From contig CAVOII010000014.1 in the NCBI GenBank assembly GCA_963696025.1, positions 1,135,919 through 1,199,918 on the forward strand: a stretch of 64,000 bases of DNA, read 5' to 3'. The position numbers and the translations under genes are program-made. The notes below the pieces were generated by a model. It was given only the letters and a program-made list of their open reading frames with translations. It ran no database searches and had not been told where the DNA came from. Positions 1-7,790 of the stretch are shown here, piece by piece (position 1 is the first letter of the stretch; each line of letters begins with the position of its first letter). This stretch comes from JABCYV01 sp963696025 (GTDB lineage Bacteria; Acidobacteriota; Terriglobia; Terriglobales; Acidobacteriaceae).

Positions 1-237
1 CTGCAATGCATTGAGAGCGTCCTGAGAGCAAAGTCAGATCACTCGATTCCCGAAGAATTCTTCCACGACATCCTGGACGAGCATTTCAGCCAGGACGAAG
101 TTGAGCGTCAATTCGAAACCGCGATGCTTTGGGGACGCTACGCTGAGATTTTTGACTATCACGCACACGATGGGCGTCTGGTGCTGACCGAACCTGCTTC
201 TGAGCCGAATCACCATCCTCACGTGCTGAAATCATGA
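1..237 (+). CDS. ABC transporter ATP-binding protein, C-terminal end (partial)
   Basis: The frame is open from base 1 and stops with TGA at 235-237, leaving 78 C-terminal residues. The visible part (for example EEFFHDILDEHFSQDEVE and AMLWGRYAEIFDYHAHDG) resembles the AAA-associated C-terminal domain found on ATPases of the nitrate/sulfonate/taurine type of ABC importer. The nucleotide-binding domain lies outside the window. The stop overlaps the start of the permease gene in an ATGA arrangement, which indicates translational coupling, so the two should form one transporter at the inner membrane. The substrate cannot be read from this fragment. Confidence 0.8.
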   Translation: MQCIESVLRAKSDHSIPEEFFHDILDEHFSQDEVERQFETAMLWGRYAEIFDYHAHDGRLVLTEPASEPNHHPHVLKS

Positions 238-1988
238 AGAAAACCGGAGGCTTGAGCACTTACTCGCCTTATCGCCTTTGGTCTTTACTGCCGCGAATCG
301 AACCATCGCATCTGCCTGATCTGTTGATGTTTGCCGCTGGAATCGCACTCTTCTACGGTATTTTGACGGTGGCGCGAGGCTGGCTCGGTCCCTTCACCCC
401 CCAGGTAGAAATCTCACGCAGCCCGCTGGCTCTGCCTGGTTACGCTGCATTGTCACTACTCCGCATCACTGTGGCTTATGTGCTGAGTCTTGCCTTCACG
501 CTCGTGTATGGCTACATCGCCGCCTACAATCGGAGAGCGGAGCGCTACATGATTCCGTTGCTGGATATCTTGCAGTCGATCCCCGTGCTCAGCTTTTTGC
601 CGGGCGTAATGCTGGCTATGGTCGCTCTTTTTCCCAGCCGCCAGTTGGGAGTGGAACTGGGTGCGATCCTGCTCATCTTCACCGGGCAAGTGTGGAATAT
701 GGCTTTCAGTTTCTATGCATCGCTGAAAAGCATTCCCCGTGACATGCGCGAAGCCGGACGAATCTACGGTTTCAGTTGGTGGCAGCGCTTCACTGAAATC
801 GAGCTGCCGTTCGCGACCATCGGGCTGGTGTGGAATTCGATGATGTCGGTAGCGGGCGGATGGTTCTTTCTGATGGCTTGCGAGATGTTCGTGCTCGGCT
901 CGCGAGACTTCCGTTTACCTGGCCTGGGTTCCTATCTGCAAACCGCGGCCAGCGCCGGCGACACCCGGTCGATCCTCTGGGGCGTGGTAACCATGATCGC
1001 ACTTATCGTGCTGATCGATCAGTTCATTTGGCGACCCGTGATAGCCTACGCGGAAAAGTTCAAAGTCGAGCAGGTCGAGAGTACAGACGTCCCGCGCTCC
1101 TGGGTGCTGGATCGGCTGCAGCGCTCTCATAGCCTAGGCATTCTGCGTACGCGAGCGCTGTTTCCGGTGCGCGAGAAATTGATGTCCTATTTCGCTCAGC
1201 GGCACAGTGCGCCACCCGTCGAGCAAACTTCGAAAGCATGGAAGACGTGGATCGCTCGTGACGTCGGAGTCATCGCTCTGGCCTTAATAGGCTATGGTGT
1301 GGTTCGCGTAGCTATCATGCTGGCCGGGATCGATCGATCTGGTGCCGCAGAGATGACTCTGGGTCTCGGCGCGACATTCCTGCGGGTGACGGTGACTTTG
1401 CTCATCGGAGCCGCGTGGACGATTCCGGTGGGGGTGCTCATCGGCTTCAATCCACGGCTGGCGAGGGTGGCGCAACCGCTTGCCCAGATTGCGGCTTCGG
1501 TTCCCGCGACCGCGCTCTTTCCGGTTGTTCTGCTTATTCTGATTCGCATGGGCGGAGGATTGGGCATCGGCTCCATTCTTTTACTTCTGCTCGGGACACA
1601 ATGGTACATCCTATTCAACGTGATCGCTGGAGCTATGGCAATTCCCACTGACTTGAAGGAGGCTTGTTCAGTTTTCGGCATCACAGGCCTGGAGCGCTGG
1701 CGCAAGCTGATTCTGCCAGGAATCTTCCCTTATCTTGTAACAGGTCTAGTAACCGCCTCGGGAGGAGCGTGGAACGCCAGCATCGTGGCAGAATATTTTC
1801 ATTTTAAGGGGCAGACCTTTTATACGACTGGCCTGGGCGCTATTATCAGCCGCGCCAGTGACAGCGGAAATTTCAACTTGCTCATAGCGTCCACCATGGT
1901 AATGGTGGCAATCGTAGTAACCGTAAATCGGCTGGTGTGGCGCAGGTTTTATGCGCTTGCGCAGACGCGCTTCCGGCTGGAAAGCTAA
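234..1988 (+). CDS. ABC transporter permease with two fused permease domains
   Basis: This 584-residue integral membrane protein contains two copies of the binding-protein-dependent permease domain in one chain. Each half carries the cytoplasmic EAA-type loop that docks the ATPase: REAGRIYGFSWWQRFTEIEL near residues 173-192 and KEACSVFGITGLERWRKLIL near 475-494. Many hydrophobic segments surround them. It overlaps the upstream ATPase by four bases. Family members of the NitT/TauT/SsuC type usually have one domain per chain, and the fused form occurs with ATPases bearing the AAA-associated C-terminal domain. No periplasmic binding protein gene is visible downstream, so the substrate (an anion is the family norm) stays unknown. 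Confidence 0.88.
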   Translation: MKKTGGLSTYSPYRLWSLLPRIEPSHLPDLLMFAAGIALFYGILTVARGWLGPFTPQVEISRSPLALPGYAALSLLRITVAYVLSLAFTLVYGYIAAYNRRAERYMIPLLDILQSIPVLSFLPGVMLAMVALFPSRQLGVELGAILLIFTGQVWNMAFSFYASLKSIPRDMREAGRIYGFSWWQRFTEIELPFATIGLVWNSMMSVAGGWFFLMACEMFVLGSRDFRLPGLGSYLQTAASAGDTRSILWGVVTMIALIVLIDQFIWRPVIAYAEKFKVEQVESTDVPRSWVLDRLQRSHSLGILRTRALFPVREKLMSYFAQRHSAPPVEQTSKAWKTWIARDVGVIALALIGYGVVRVAIMLAGIDRSGAAEMTLGLGATFLRVTVTLLIGAAWTIPVGVLIGFNPRLARVAQPLAQIAASVPATALFPVVLLILIRMGGGLGIGSILLLLLGTQWYILFNVIAGAMAIPTDLKEACSVFGITGLERWRKLILPGIFPYLVTGLVTASGGAWNASIVAEYFHFKGQTFYTTGLGAIISRASDSGNFNLLIASTMVMVAIVVTVNRLVWRRFYALAQTRFRLES

Positions 1989-2000
1989 AACTGGCACAAA

Positions 2001-2028
2001 GAAAAAGCCGGGATCTTTGGACCCCGGC
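2001..2028 (-). terminator. Rho-independent terminator of the XRE-type regulator gene
   Basis: A GC-rich stem (GCCGGG at 2007-2012 pairing with CCCGGC at 2023-2028) is followed on the minus strand by a run of five T residues (2002-2006 read in reverse). It lies 66-93 bases beyond the stop codon of the regulator at 2094. The permease gene converges on it from the other side and ends at 1988. Confidence 0.75.
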
Positions 2029-2093
2029 ATAGTTGGCAGGTTGCCCGGATAATATCATTTTCACTGTAGGCGCGAGCGCGAGCGCCTGCAGTT

Positions 2094-2633
2094 TCACGCG
2101 CTTCTTCTCGGCCGCAGCGTCAAATCCCGAACCTGCGCGAGAACACTGGACATCTGCAATCCGTTCAACTGCGAGATGAAGGGCATCAGTTCCGCGATAA
2201 ACTGATCTTTCATCAGTTCGGCGATCTCCTCCTGGCGATTGCGCTCGCCGCCCGAGAGCAGGTCAGGTACGGTTACTTCCAGGGCCCGCGCCAGCCGCTC
2301 CAGTGAAGAAAGGGTTGGCGTGGCCTTCTCATTTTCGATCTTGGAGACGTAAGTCCGCGGTACCAACATGCGCGTGGCCAGTTGCCGCTGGCTGAGCCCG
2401 TTCCGCAGACGTAATGAACGGATCGACGCCGCCAGGTTCAGGTGTCCGCGTCCGTTGCCATTCGTCGGCATCATCTGGGGTGGGGGCGGCGCCAATACCA
2501 CTTCCGGCTCGTCTTCGTCTAACGAGGCGCGGCAGCGGCGGCAAAGATCGTTGGAAGTACGAAATTGAACCAGCAGGCAGTGATCGCAACGAACGACTTC
2601 CCTTGAATCTACAGGAGCAAGGGTGGTAGCCAT
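2094..2633 (-). CDS. XRE-family DNA-binding regulator with N-terminal zinc ribbon
   Basis: The 179-residue protein starts with four cysteines in two CxxC pairs (C16/C19 and C31/C34), as in a small zinc ribbon. A low-complexity linker rich in Pro and Asn follows, then a helix-turn-helix domain of the XRE/Cro type at about residues 68-128 (LSQRQLATRMLVPRTYVSKI and LSSLERLARALEV). The C-terminal 50 residues are helical and of unknown role. It is a single-gene unit: the HD gene is divergent at 2819 and the permease gene convergent. The target genes are not evident. The helix-turn-helix call is firm, the zinc ribbon likely. Confidence 0.82.
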   Translation of the reverse strand: MATTLAPVDSREVVRCDHCLLVQFRTSNDLCRRCRASLDEDEPEVVLAPPPPQMMPTNGNGRGHLNLAASIRSLRLRNGLSQRQLATRMLVPRTYVSKIENEKATPTLSSLERLARALEVTVPDLLSGGERNRQEEIAELMKDQFIAELMPFISQLNGLQMSSVLAQVRDLTLRPRRSA

Positions 2634-2818
2634 CTAGGTTTGGGAGTTGCCAGAGCGGGGGCTTCTCCTGGAACCGAAAACATCCTGATTCCAACCTGCA
2701 GCGTAATCTGCGGTACAACACCTGTGGATGTCAAGCAGATTCTGGTGTCAAAACCGGAGTATCTTATTGGAAAAGCAAAATTAGCAGGCGAAAAACCGGA
2801 GAAAACAGGTACGAAACC

Positions 2819-3397
2819 ATGAGTGATCGAGAACAGGCGTGGGGGTTACTAACTGAGTTCACCCAATCAGAAAGTTTGCGCAAGCACGCGCTGGCCGTCG
2901 AAGCCTGCATGCGGGCTTACGCTCGCAAGCTTTCCGGAGATGAAGAGCTCTGGGGCATAGTCGGATTGCTCCATGATTTCGATTATGACAAGTATCCCAG
3001 CCTCGATGACCATCCCTACAAAGGCAACAAAATATTGAAAGAACGCGGCTATTCGGACGAAGTTCGCGAAGCCATCATGTCGCACGCCGACTTCACCGGC
3101 GTCCCACGCGATACTCCGATGAAGAAAGCCCTTTTTGCATGCGACGAGCTGGCCGGATTCATCACCGCGTGCTCACTGGTCAAGCCGGGAAAGTCTTTGC
3201 ATGAAGTAGAAGCCAAGTCAGTGCGAAGAAAGATGAAGGACAAAGCCTTTGCCCGCAGCGTAAACCGCGACGACATTGTGAACGGCGCTGCCGATCTGGG
3301 CGTCGAGTTAGAAGAACACATTGCCTTCTGCATCGAGGCAATGAAGGGGATCGCCCAGGAGTTGGGTTTGGATGGCAACGCCGCTCGCGTGGGCTGA
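2819..3397 (+). CDS. HD-domain hydrolase-like protein
   Basis: The 192-residue soluble protein shows the metal-binding pattern of the HD superfamily: H23 (RKHALAVE), H52-D53 (GLLHDFDYDKYPS), H89 (IMSHADF) and D109 (ACDELAGF). These residues bind one or two metals in phosphohydrolases of this family. The size and the pattern fit the compact HDIG-type proteins annotated as HD domain phosphohydrolase. The substrate is not deducible. It is monocistronic and faces hutH across a short palindromic repeat. The start at ATG 2819 gives the full domain. A 60-residue ORF overlapping this start from upstream has no recognisable features. Confidence 0.85.
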   Translation: MSDREQAWGLLTEFTQSESLRKHALAVEACMRAYARKLSGDEELWGIVGLLHDFDYDKYPSLDDHPYKGNKILKERGYSDEVREAIMSHADFTGVPRDTPMKKALFACDELAGFITACSLVKPGKSLHEVEAKSVRRKMKDKAFARSVNRDDIVNGAADLGVELEEHIAFCIEAMKGIAQELGLDGNAARVG

Positions 3398-3439
3398 TGT
3401 AGGCGCGCGCGTCCTCGCCCGTGCAGTGAGGACGGGAGA
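3398..3439. repeat. Palindromic GC-rich intergenic repeat, possible two-way terminator
   Basis: Between the convergent HD gene and hutH lies a GC-rich stretch of the form TGTAGGCGCGCGCGTCCTCG followed by an inverted GAGGAC. It resembles the repeat seen inside argS at 27371-27395 (TGTAGCGCGGGCGCCCTCGC) and more loosely that in larC. A GTCCTC/GAGGAC hairpin could stop transcription from either side, though no T-run follows. Confidence 0.5.
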
Positions 3440-3446
3440 GCCCCTC

Positions 3447-5018
3447 TTACCGCAGCGCCTCCGCAACCTTCCCGCTCGCAATCAACTCAGCGATCCGCGC
3501 GAAGTCCTGATACATCACACGGTCCCTGTCCATCGTCGGACAGACCGACCGGATCGCCGCATGCGCTGCCTGCCCGCGCTTCGAAGTCTTGAGTGGCGCC
3601 AAAAAATCCAGCGCCTGGGCCGCGGCCATGGCCTCGATCGCCATGGCGTTGCGCGTGTTTTCGACGATCCGTTTCAGCTTTAGCGCCGCCGTCATCCCCA
3701 TGGAAACGTAGTCTTCTTTATTGCCGGAAGTGGTGATCGAATCCACTGAAGCGGGGTGCGCCAGCACTTTGTTCTCGCTGGCTAGAGCGGCAGCGGTGAC
3801 CTGTGGCATCATGAATCCCGAATTCAACCCTGCGCCCGCGGCTAGGAAAGGCGGTAAACCTTCGTTCAGCGCAGGATTCACCAGCCGTTCCAATCTTCGC
3901 TCGGAGATGCCAGCCAGCACGCTCAGAGCAATGCCAAGGAAGTCCAGGACGAAGGCCACGGGCTGCCCATGGAAATTTCCGCCGGATAGGACGTCGGAGT
4001 CATCCTCAGCGGAGCTTCGCTGCGCCCCGACGTGAAAGACGCCCGCCCCACTAGTGCTCTTGAAAAAGATTAACGGATTGTCCACTGCCGAGTTGAGTTC
4101 AATCTCCATAACCTCGCGGCAATGCGTCAGCGTATCCCGTACCGCGCCATGCACCTGCGGCATGCAACGCAGCGAATATGCATCCTGCACGCGGTCACAA
4201 TCGCGATGCGATTCGCGAACTTGGCTGCCCTCGAGCATCTTGCGCAGATTTGCAGCAGTCTTAAGCTGTCCGGCATGGGGCCGCGCCTTGTGAATGCGCT
4301 CATCAAAGGCGACATCTGTGCCTCGCAGCGCGTCGAGCGTGAGTGCCCCAATTACATCCGCGGAATCCACCAGAATCTCCGATGCCAGCAGCGCCAGAAT
4401 TCCAACCGCCAGCATCCCCTGTGTCCCGTTGATCAGCGAGACTGCTTCTTTCGCTTCGAGTACCAGCGGCTTGACCTGGGCACGGCGCAAAGCCTCGGCC
4501 GTGGGAACTCGAAGACCCTTTTCGTCCAAACATTCGCCTTCACCGATTAGAGCCAAAGCCAAGTGCCCCAACGGCGCGAGATCACCGCTGGCGCCCACGC
4601 TGCCCTGCGAGGGAACCATGGGAGTGACGCCACGATTCAGCAGCTCGCAAATCGTGTCGATGACTCTGGCACGAACTCCCGAATGGCCTTTGGAAAGGGA
4701 GTTGGCTCGCAGCAGCATCATGGCGCGGGTCTCGGCAATCGAAAGCGGTTCGCCCACTCCCGCGGCGTGCGACCGCACCAGATTTACTTGCAGCTCTCGA
4801 ATCTGATCGCCAGCGATACGCACATCGCTCAACTTGCCCACGCCCGTAGTGATGGCGTAGGAGACTCTGTTTTCCGCGACGATCGCATCAACTACCCCGC
4901 GCGCCTTGTTCACCGCTTCACGAGCGTCTGGATCAAGCAGCACGGGGCGGCGTTCAGCCGCCACTTCCCTCACCTCCGCCAGTGTCAGACCGGTGCCGTT
5001 AATGTGAAGGGCTCTCAA
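3447..5018 (-). CDS. hutH: Histidine ammonia-lyase
   Basis: The 523-residue protein is full length for the family and catalyses the non-oxidative deamination of histidine to urocanate, the first step of histidine use. The Ala-Ser-Gly triad that cyclises to the MIO electrophile is at residues 143-145 within SVGASGDLAPLGHLALALIG, and the N-terminal SYAITTGVGKLSDV segment matches the active-site lid. The gene is alone on the minus strand. The next two genes of the pathway, hutU and hutI, are about 35 kb away on the other strand, so the hut genes do not form one operon here. Start ATG at 5018. Confidence 0.95.
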   Translation of the reverse strand: MRALHINGTGLTLAEVREVAAERRPVLLDPDAREAVNKARGVVDAIVAENRVSYAITTGVGKLSDVRIAGDQIRELQVNLVRSHAAGVGEPLSIAETRAMMLLRANSLSKGHSGVRARVIDTICELLNRGVTPMVPSQGSVGASGDLAPLGHLALALIGEGECLDEKGLRVPTAEALRRAQVKPLVLEAKEAVSLINGTQGMLAVGILALLASEILVDSADVIGALTLDALRGTDVAFDERIHKARPHAGQLKTAANLRKMLEGSQVRESHRDCDRVQDAYSLRCMPQVHGAVRDTLTHCREVMEIELNSAVDNPLIFFKSTSGAGVFHVGAQRSSAEDDSDVLSGGNFHGQPVAFVLDFLGIALSVLAGISERRLERLVNPALNEGLPPFLAAGAGLNSGFMMPQVTAAALASENKVLAHPASVDSITTSGNKEDYVSMGMTAALKLKRIVENTRNAMAIEAMAAAQALDFLAPLKTSKRGQAAHAAIRSVCPTMDRDRVMYQDFARIAELIASGKVAEALR

Positions 5019-5120
5019 AGGAATCTTCCCAGCCGGGATTTCAAGTCCCAGGTGTTAGGTCTTGGGTTCTGCCGATCTCCGGGATGGGTTGACACTTGAC
5101 CCCTGAGACCTGCCACCCAC

Positions 5121-5558
5121 TCACTTTCCTGCCGCCTCCCGGAACGCTTTCAGATATTTTTCGGGCAGCGGCGTCGTCTTCATCTGTGCATCGGTCACTA
5201 TGTGAGTGGTCTCACCTTCAGCCAGCAATGCGTCATCATTGGCTCGCACCAATTCATATCCAAAATGAACTACCGAGTCGCGAACATTTTTGAGATGAGT
5301 ACGAACGATTACCTCATCGTCATAGCGGGCCGGAGCCCTGTAACGGCAACGTGCGTCTACCACCGCAATAAACAGGCCATCGCCCTGTTCCATGTCGCGA
5401 TAAGCAAAACCGAGTTGCCGTATCAATTCCACCCGCCCGATTTCGAACCAGATAAAGTAGTTGGAATGATAGACCACACCCATCTGATCCGTTTCGGCGT
5501 AGCGCACCCGCACTCGGGTCTCGCTGATCATGGGATGGTTATTGTCTGCGGCCCTCAC
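5121..5558 (-). CDS. Hotdog-fold acyl-CoA thioesterase (YbgC/4HBT type)
   Basis: This 145-residue hotdog protein carries the family motif RVRYAETDQMGVVYHSNYF, with the catalytic Asp in the ETDQMG segment, followed by the long helix FIWFEIGRVELIRQLGF. It should hydrolyse acyl-CoA thioesters in the cytoplasm. The assumed start is GTG 5558, which overlaps the TGA of the upstream enoyl-CoA hydratase, with GGAG about 7 bases ahead. An internal ATG at 5531 is possible. Its place in the leucine-catabolism block suggests release of CoA from a short or branched acyl-CoA, but substrate specificity cannot be read from the motif. Confidence 0.85.
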   Translation of the reverse strand: MRAADNNHPMISETRVRVRYAETDQMGVVYHSNYFIWFEIGRVELIRQLGFAYRDMEQGDGLFIAVVDARCRYRAPARYDDEVIVRTHLKNVRDSVVHFGYELVRANDDALLAEGETTHIVTDAQMKTTPLPEKYLKAFREAAGK

Positions 5559-6337
5559 TTAGCGCTCCAGCGCGGTTTCCGTTTTTCCAGAAACGAAGTG
5601 ATGCCCTCGCGAAAATCGGCTGTAGTTCGGATGCGTGCATTGTCCTCGATTGCGGTGGCAATCTGAGAGTCGAGTTGAGCCGCAATAAATCCATTGATGA
5701 GTTTCTTTGTGGACTGCATGGACGAGGGACTGTTTTCCATGAGTTGCGCCGCCAGTTCGCGTGCGCGCGTCATCAACTGCTCGGGCGCAACCAGCTCATT
5801 GACCAGACCGAGGCGATTTGCCTCGGCGGCGTCGAACAGTCGTCCGGTCAATAGCAGGTCGCGCGCCATCTTATGTCCAATCTGCCAGACCAATATGGAA
5901 GAAACGATTGCCGGGACGAATCCGATGCGAACCTCGGTGTAGCCAAACTTGGCTTCCGGCACTGCTACTGTGAAATCGCACATGGTCGCAAGGCCCGTTC
6001 CACCGGCAACTGCTGCGCCGTTTACGGCAGCAATGGTAGGCCGGGGAAAATCATAAAGGCGGCGAAACATGTGCGCCATCCGAGCCGAATCCTCTACGTT
6101 TTCCTGGTGCGTCTTACCGAGCAGGGATTTCAATTCGTCCAGATCCAAGCCCGCACAGAATGCCTTGCCAGCGCCCGTCAGAATGACGACCTGGGCGGCA
6201 GACTGCTCGATCTCATCGAGGGCGGTGAGCAATTCCTCGACTAGGTGAAAGCTGATGGCGTTGCGTTTGTCCGGTCGATTGAGAGTGATGGTAGCAACGC
6301 CGGAATCGTTCGTAAGTTGGATGGTTGTATATTGCAT
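5555..6337 (-). CDS. Enoyl-CoA hydratase/isomerase, probable methylglutaconyl-CoA hydratase
   Basis: The 260-residue crotonase-fold protein has the CoA-binding and oxyanion-hole segments AGKAFCAGLDLDELK near residue 60 and NGAAVAGGTGLATMCDF near residue 105. Crotonases hydrate or isomerise enoyl-CoA esters. The flanking genes (HMG-CoA lyase and an acyl-CoA carboxylase beta subunit) match the last steps of leucine breakdown, where this enzyme would convert 3-methylglutaconyl-CoA to HMG-CoA. That assignment rests on context. The stop overlaps the thioesterase start by four bases. Start ATG 6337, preceded by a moderate Shine-Dalgarno (AGGTCGAG). Confidence 0.87.
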   Translation of the reverse strand: MQYTTIQLTNDSGVATITLNRPDKRNAISFHLVEELLTALDEIEQSAAQVVILTGAGKAFCAGLDLDELKSLLGKTHQENVEDSARMAHMFRRLYDFPRPTIAAVNGAAVAGGTGLATMCDFTVAVPEAKFGYTEVRIGFVPAIVSSILVWQIGHKMARDLLLTGRLFDAAEANRLGLVNELVAPEQLMTRARELAAQLMENSPSSMQSTKKLINGFIAAQLDSQIATAIEDNARIRTTADFREGITSFLEKRKPRWSAK

Positions 6338-6353
6338 TCTCGACCTAGTAGTT

Positions 6354-6467
6354 CTGTCATCTTGAGCGTAATGAAGGATCCCTACAAGCGGAACATTGGC
6401 CGATAGAGATGCTTCGACTACGCAGGACGAAGCGGTTGCGAAGTTCCTGCTCCGCTCAGCATGACAG
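6354..6467. repeat. 114-bp inverted-repeat (MITE-like) intergenic element
   Basis: The ends are imperfect inverted repeats: CTGTCATCTTGAGCG at 6354-6368 and CGCTCAGCATGACAG at 6453-6467, matching at 13 of 15 positions. It sits between the enoyl-CoA hydratase start and the HMG-CoA lyase stop. A related half copy, beginning TGTCATCCTGAGCG and containing GTCGAAGGATCTCTG, lies at 21361-21424. No ORF is inside, so any mobility would need help in trans. Confidence 0.7.
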
Positions 6468-6475
6468 GTGATGCC

Positions 6476-7354
6476 TCAATCCGCGGCCGAGCTATTCGTG
6501 TATCTCACACCAATCTCGGCTGTCGCTCTCAGCAACGTCTCTAGAGGCTTAATTGTTGGCAAATCCGCATCACGCTGCGCCAGTGCCTCGATGACTTTTT
6601 CTGTGGGAATGTTCCCCACCAGCGCATCCTGGGCAAATGGACAGCCACCCAGCCCGCCGAGGGCGGAATCAAAGCGGCGGCAACCAGCATCGTAGGCCGC
6701 CAAGACTTTCTCCACGGACTGCTCGGGACGGCTATGCAGATGTACGCCAACTTCCAGGTAGTCATACTTGGAATGCACCGCAGAAAACAATTCACGAATC
6801 TGCGCCGGCCCCGCCAGCCCGACGGTGTCAGCGAGCGAAATCATCCGAATCCCAGAGGATTCGAGAAGATCGACCGCATCGACAACTTCGCCGACGTTCC
6901 AGGGATCGCCGTAGGGATTGCCGAATGCCATCGAAATGTAGACAACAGTCTCGAGCTCTGCTTCCTCCGCTTTTCCGGTGACCTTCTCCAATTCGTCGAT
7001 GGCCTCCTCCAGCGTCTGGTGCTGATTGTTCCGCAGAAAAGTCGGTGAGACCGAATAGGGGAAACCCAATGTGCGTACTGCTTGAGTGTTGATGGCTCGC
7101 TGCGCTCCTTTTTCGTTGACCACAATGGCGATGATCTCCACATCATCCGGAGGATCGAGTTCTTTCAGGAGGTCTTCCGAATCCGCCATCTGCGGAACGG
7201 CTTTGGGTGAGACGAACGAAGCCGCATCGATATGCTTGAAACCCGCGCTGATCAATGCTTTCAGGTAATCAGCTTTGATGTAAGTGGGTATCTGCCCTTT
7301 GAGCCCTTGCCAGGCATCACGCGGACACTCGATTAGTTTGACAGAATCAGACAC
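6476..7354 (-). CDS. mvaB: Hydroxymethylglutaryl-CoA lyase
   Basis: The 292-residue TIM-barrel enzyme cleaves HMG-CoA to acetyl-CoA and acetoacetate at the end of leucine degradation. It shows the N-terminal ECPRDAWQGL segment with the catalytic Arg-Asp, the metal-ligand HLHSRPEQ motif, and the family cysteine loop GGLGGCPFAQDALVGNIPTE. The best start is GTG at 7354 (GTG TCT GAT TCT), because the conserved N-terminus begins there and no earlier start makes sense. The bases just upstream belong to the terminal repeat of the GxxExxY cassette, so the ribosome-binding region (GGTGAAAA) comes from that insertion. Confidence 0.92.
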   Translation of the reverse strand: MSDSVKLIECPRDAWQGLKGQIPTYIKADYLKALISAGFKHIDAASFVSPKAVPQMADSEDLLKELDPPDDVEIIAIVVNEKGAQRAINTQAVRTLGFPYSVSPTFLRNNQHQTLEEAIDELEKVTGKAEEAELETVVYISMAFGNPYGDPWNVGEVVDAVDLLESSGIRMISLADTVGLAGPAQIRELFSAVHSKYDYLEVGVHLHSRPEQSVEKVLAAYDAGCRRFDSALGGLGGCPFAQDALVGNIPTEKVIEALAQRDADLPTIKPLETLLRATAEIGVRYTNSSAAD

Positions 7355-7356
7355 TT

Positions 7357-7790
7357 TTCACCACGGAGACACTGAGCACGGAGAAATCAAATCACTTTTC
7401 GTACCATGCCACCCGAACAAGAGCCGCAACATGAAAGTTGAAGATTATCGCGACTCGCTTGTCCGTCATCTTCAGGTACGTTAGCAGTTGGGCCTCGTGG
7501 ACCGGTAGCACATGTTCGAGGCCCTTGAGCTCAAGAATCAGCGTATCTGCAACAACAATGTCCAAGCGGTAACCACAGTCCAAGCTCATGCCTTTGTAGT
7601 TGACAGGGAGCGGCGCCTGCCTCTGGAACGTGATGCCACGAAGATGTAACTCATGACAGAGACACTTCATATGCCGACTCGAGGAGCCCTGGGCCGATCG
7701 CTCGATGCACCTCGATTGCGGCACCCATCACCCCTCCGTAAGCTCCTCCTTAAACAGTTTGCTCCGTGTCTCCGTGCTTGCGTGGTGAAT
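7357..7790. mobile_element. Repeat-bounded GxxExxY cassette inserted in the leucine-catabolism operon
   Basis: A 434-bp segment has inverted ends that share TTCACCACG: on the plus strand at 7357-7365, continuing GAGACACTGAGCACGGAG, and on the minus strand from 7789, continuing with CACGGAGACACGGAG units. Inside is a broken GxxExxY gene. The right end directly abuts the TGA stop of the carboxylase gene (7790-7792) and the left end lies three bases from the HMG-CoA lyase start, so the segment fills the intergenic gap exactly. From general experience similar CACCACGGAGACACGGAG motifs flank GxxExxY genes elsewhere, which would fit a mobile cassette. That this copy moved is an inference. Confidence 0.55.
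7392..7751 (-). pseudogene. GxxExxY family protein, disrupted by two frameshifts
   Basis: The C-terminal 85 residues (CLCHELHLRGITFQRQAPLP, LDCGYRLDIVVADTLILELK, HEAQLLTYLKMTDKRVAIIF) are a clear GxxExxY protein with the LDCGYRLD and ELK nuclease-like residues. The N-terminal half is in a different frame: MGAAIEVHRAIGPGLLESAY from 7728, containing the signature GPGLLESAY, then a TGA. The frames join if two bases are restored near 7676. A second break near 7731 separates a short EELTEG start from that frame. The family function is not established. The protein probably cannot be made, unless the sequence is in error. Confidence 0.75.

Noticed and set aside
2640..2822. 60-residue ORF just upstream of the HD gene
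   Set aside because: It has no recognisable features, no ribosome site and ends inside the HD gene start; the composition looks random.
7728..7730. TGA in the GxxExxY reading frame as another selenocysteine candidate
   Set aside because: The conserved frame does not continue past this TGA; it resumes in a different frame, so this is a frameshift and not a recoded stop.
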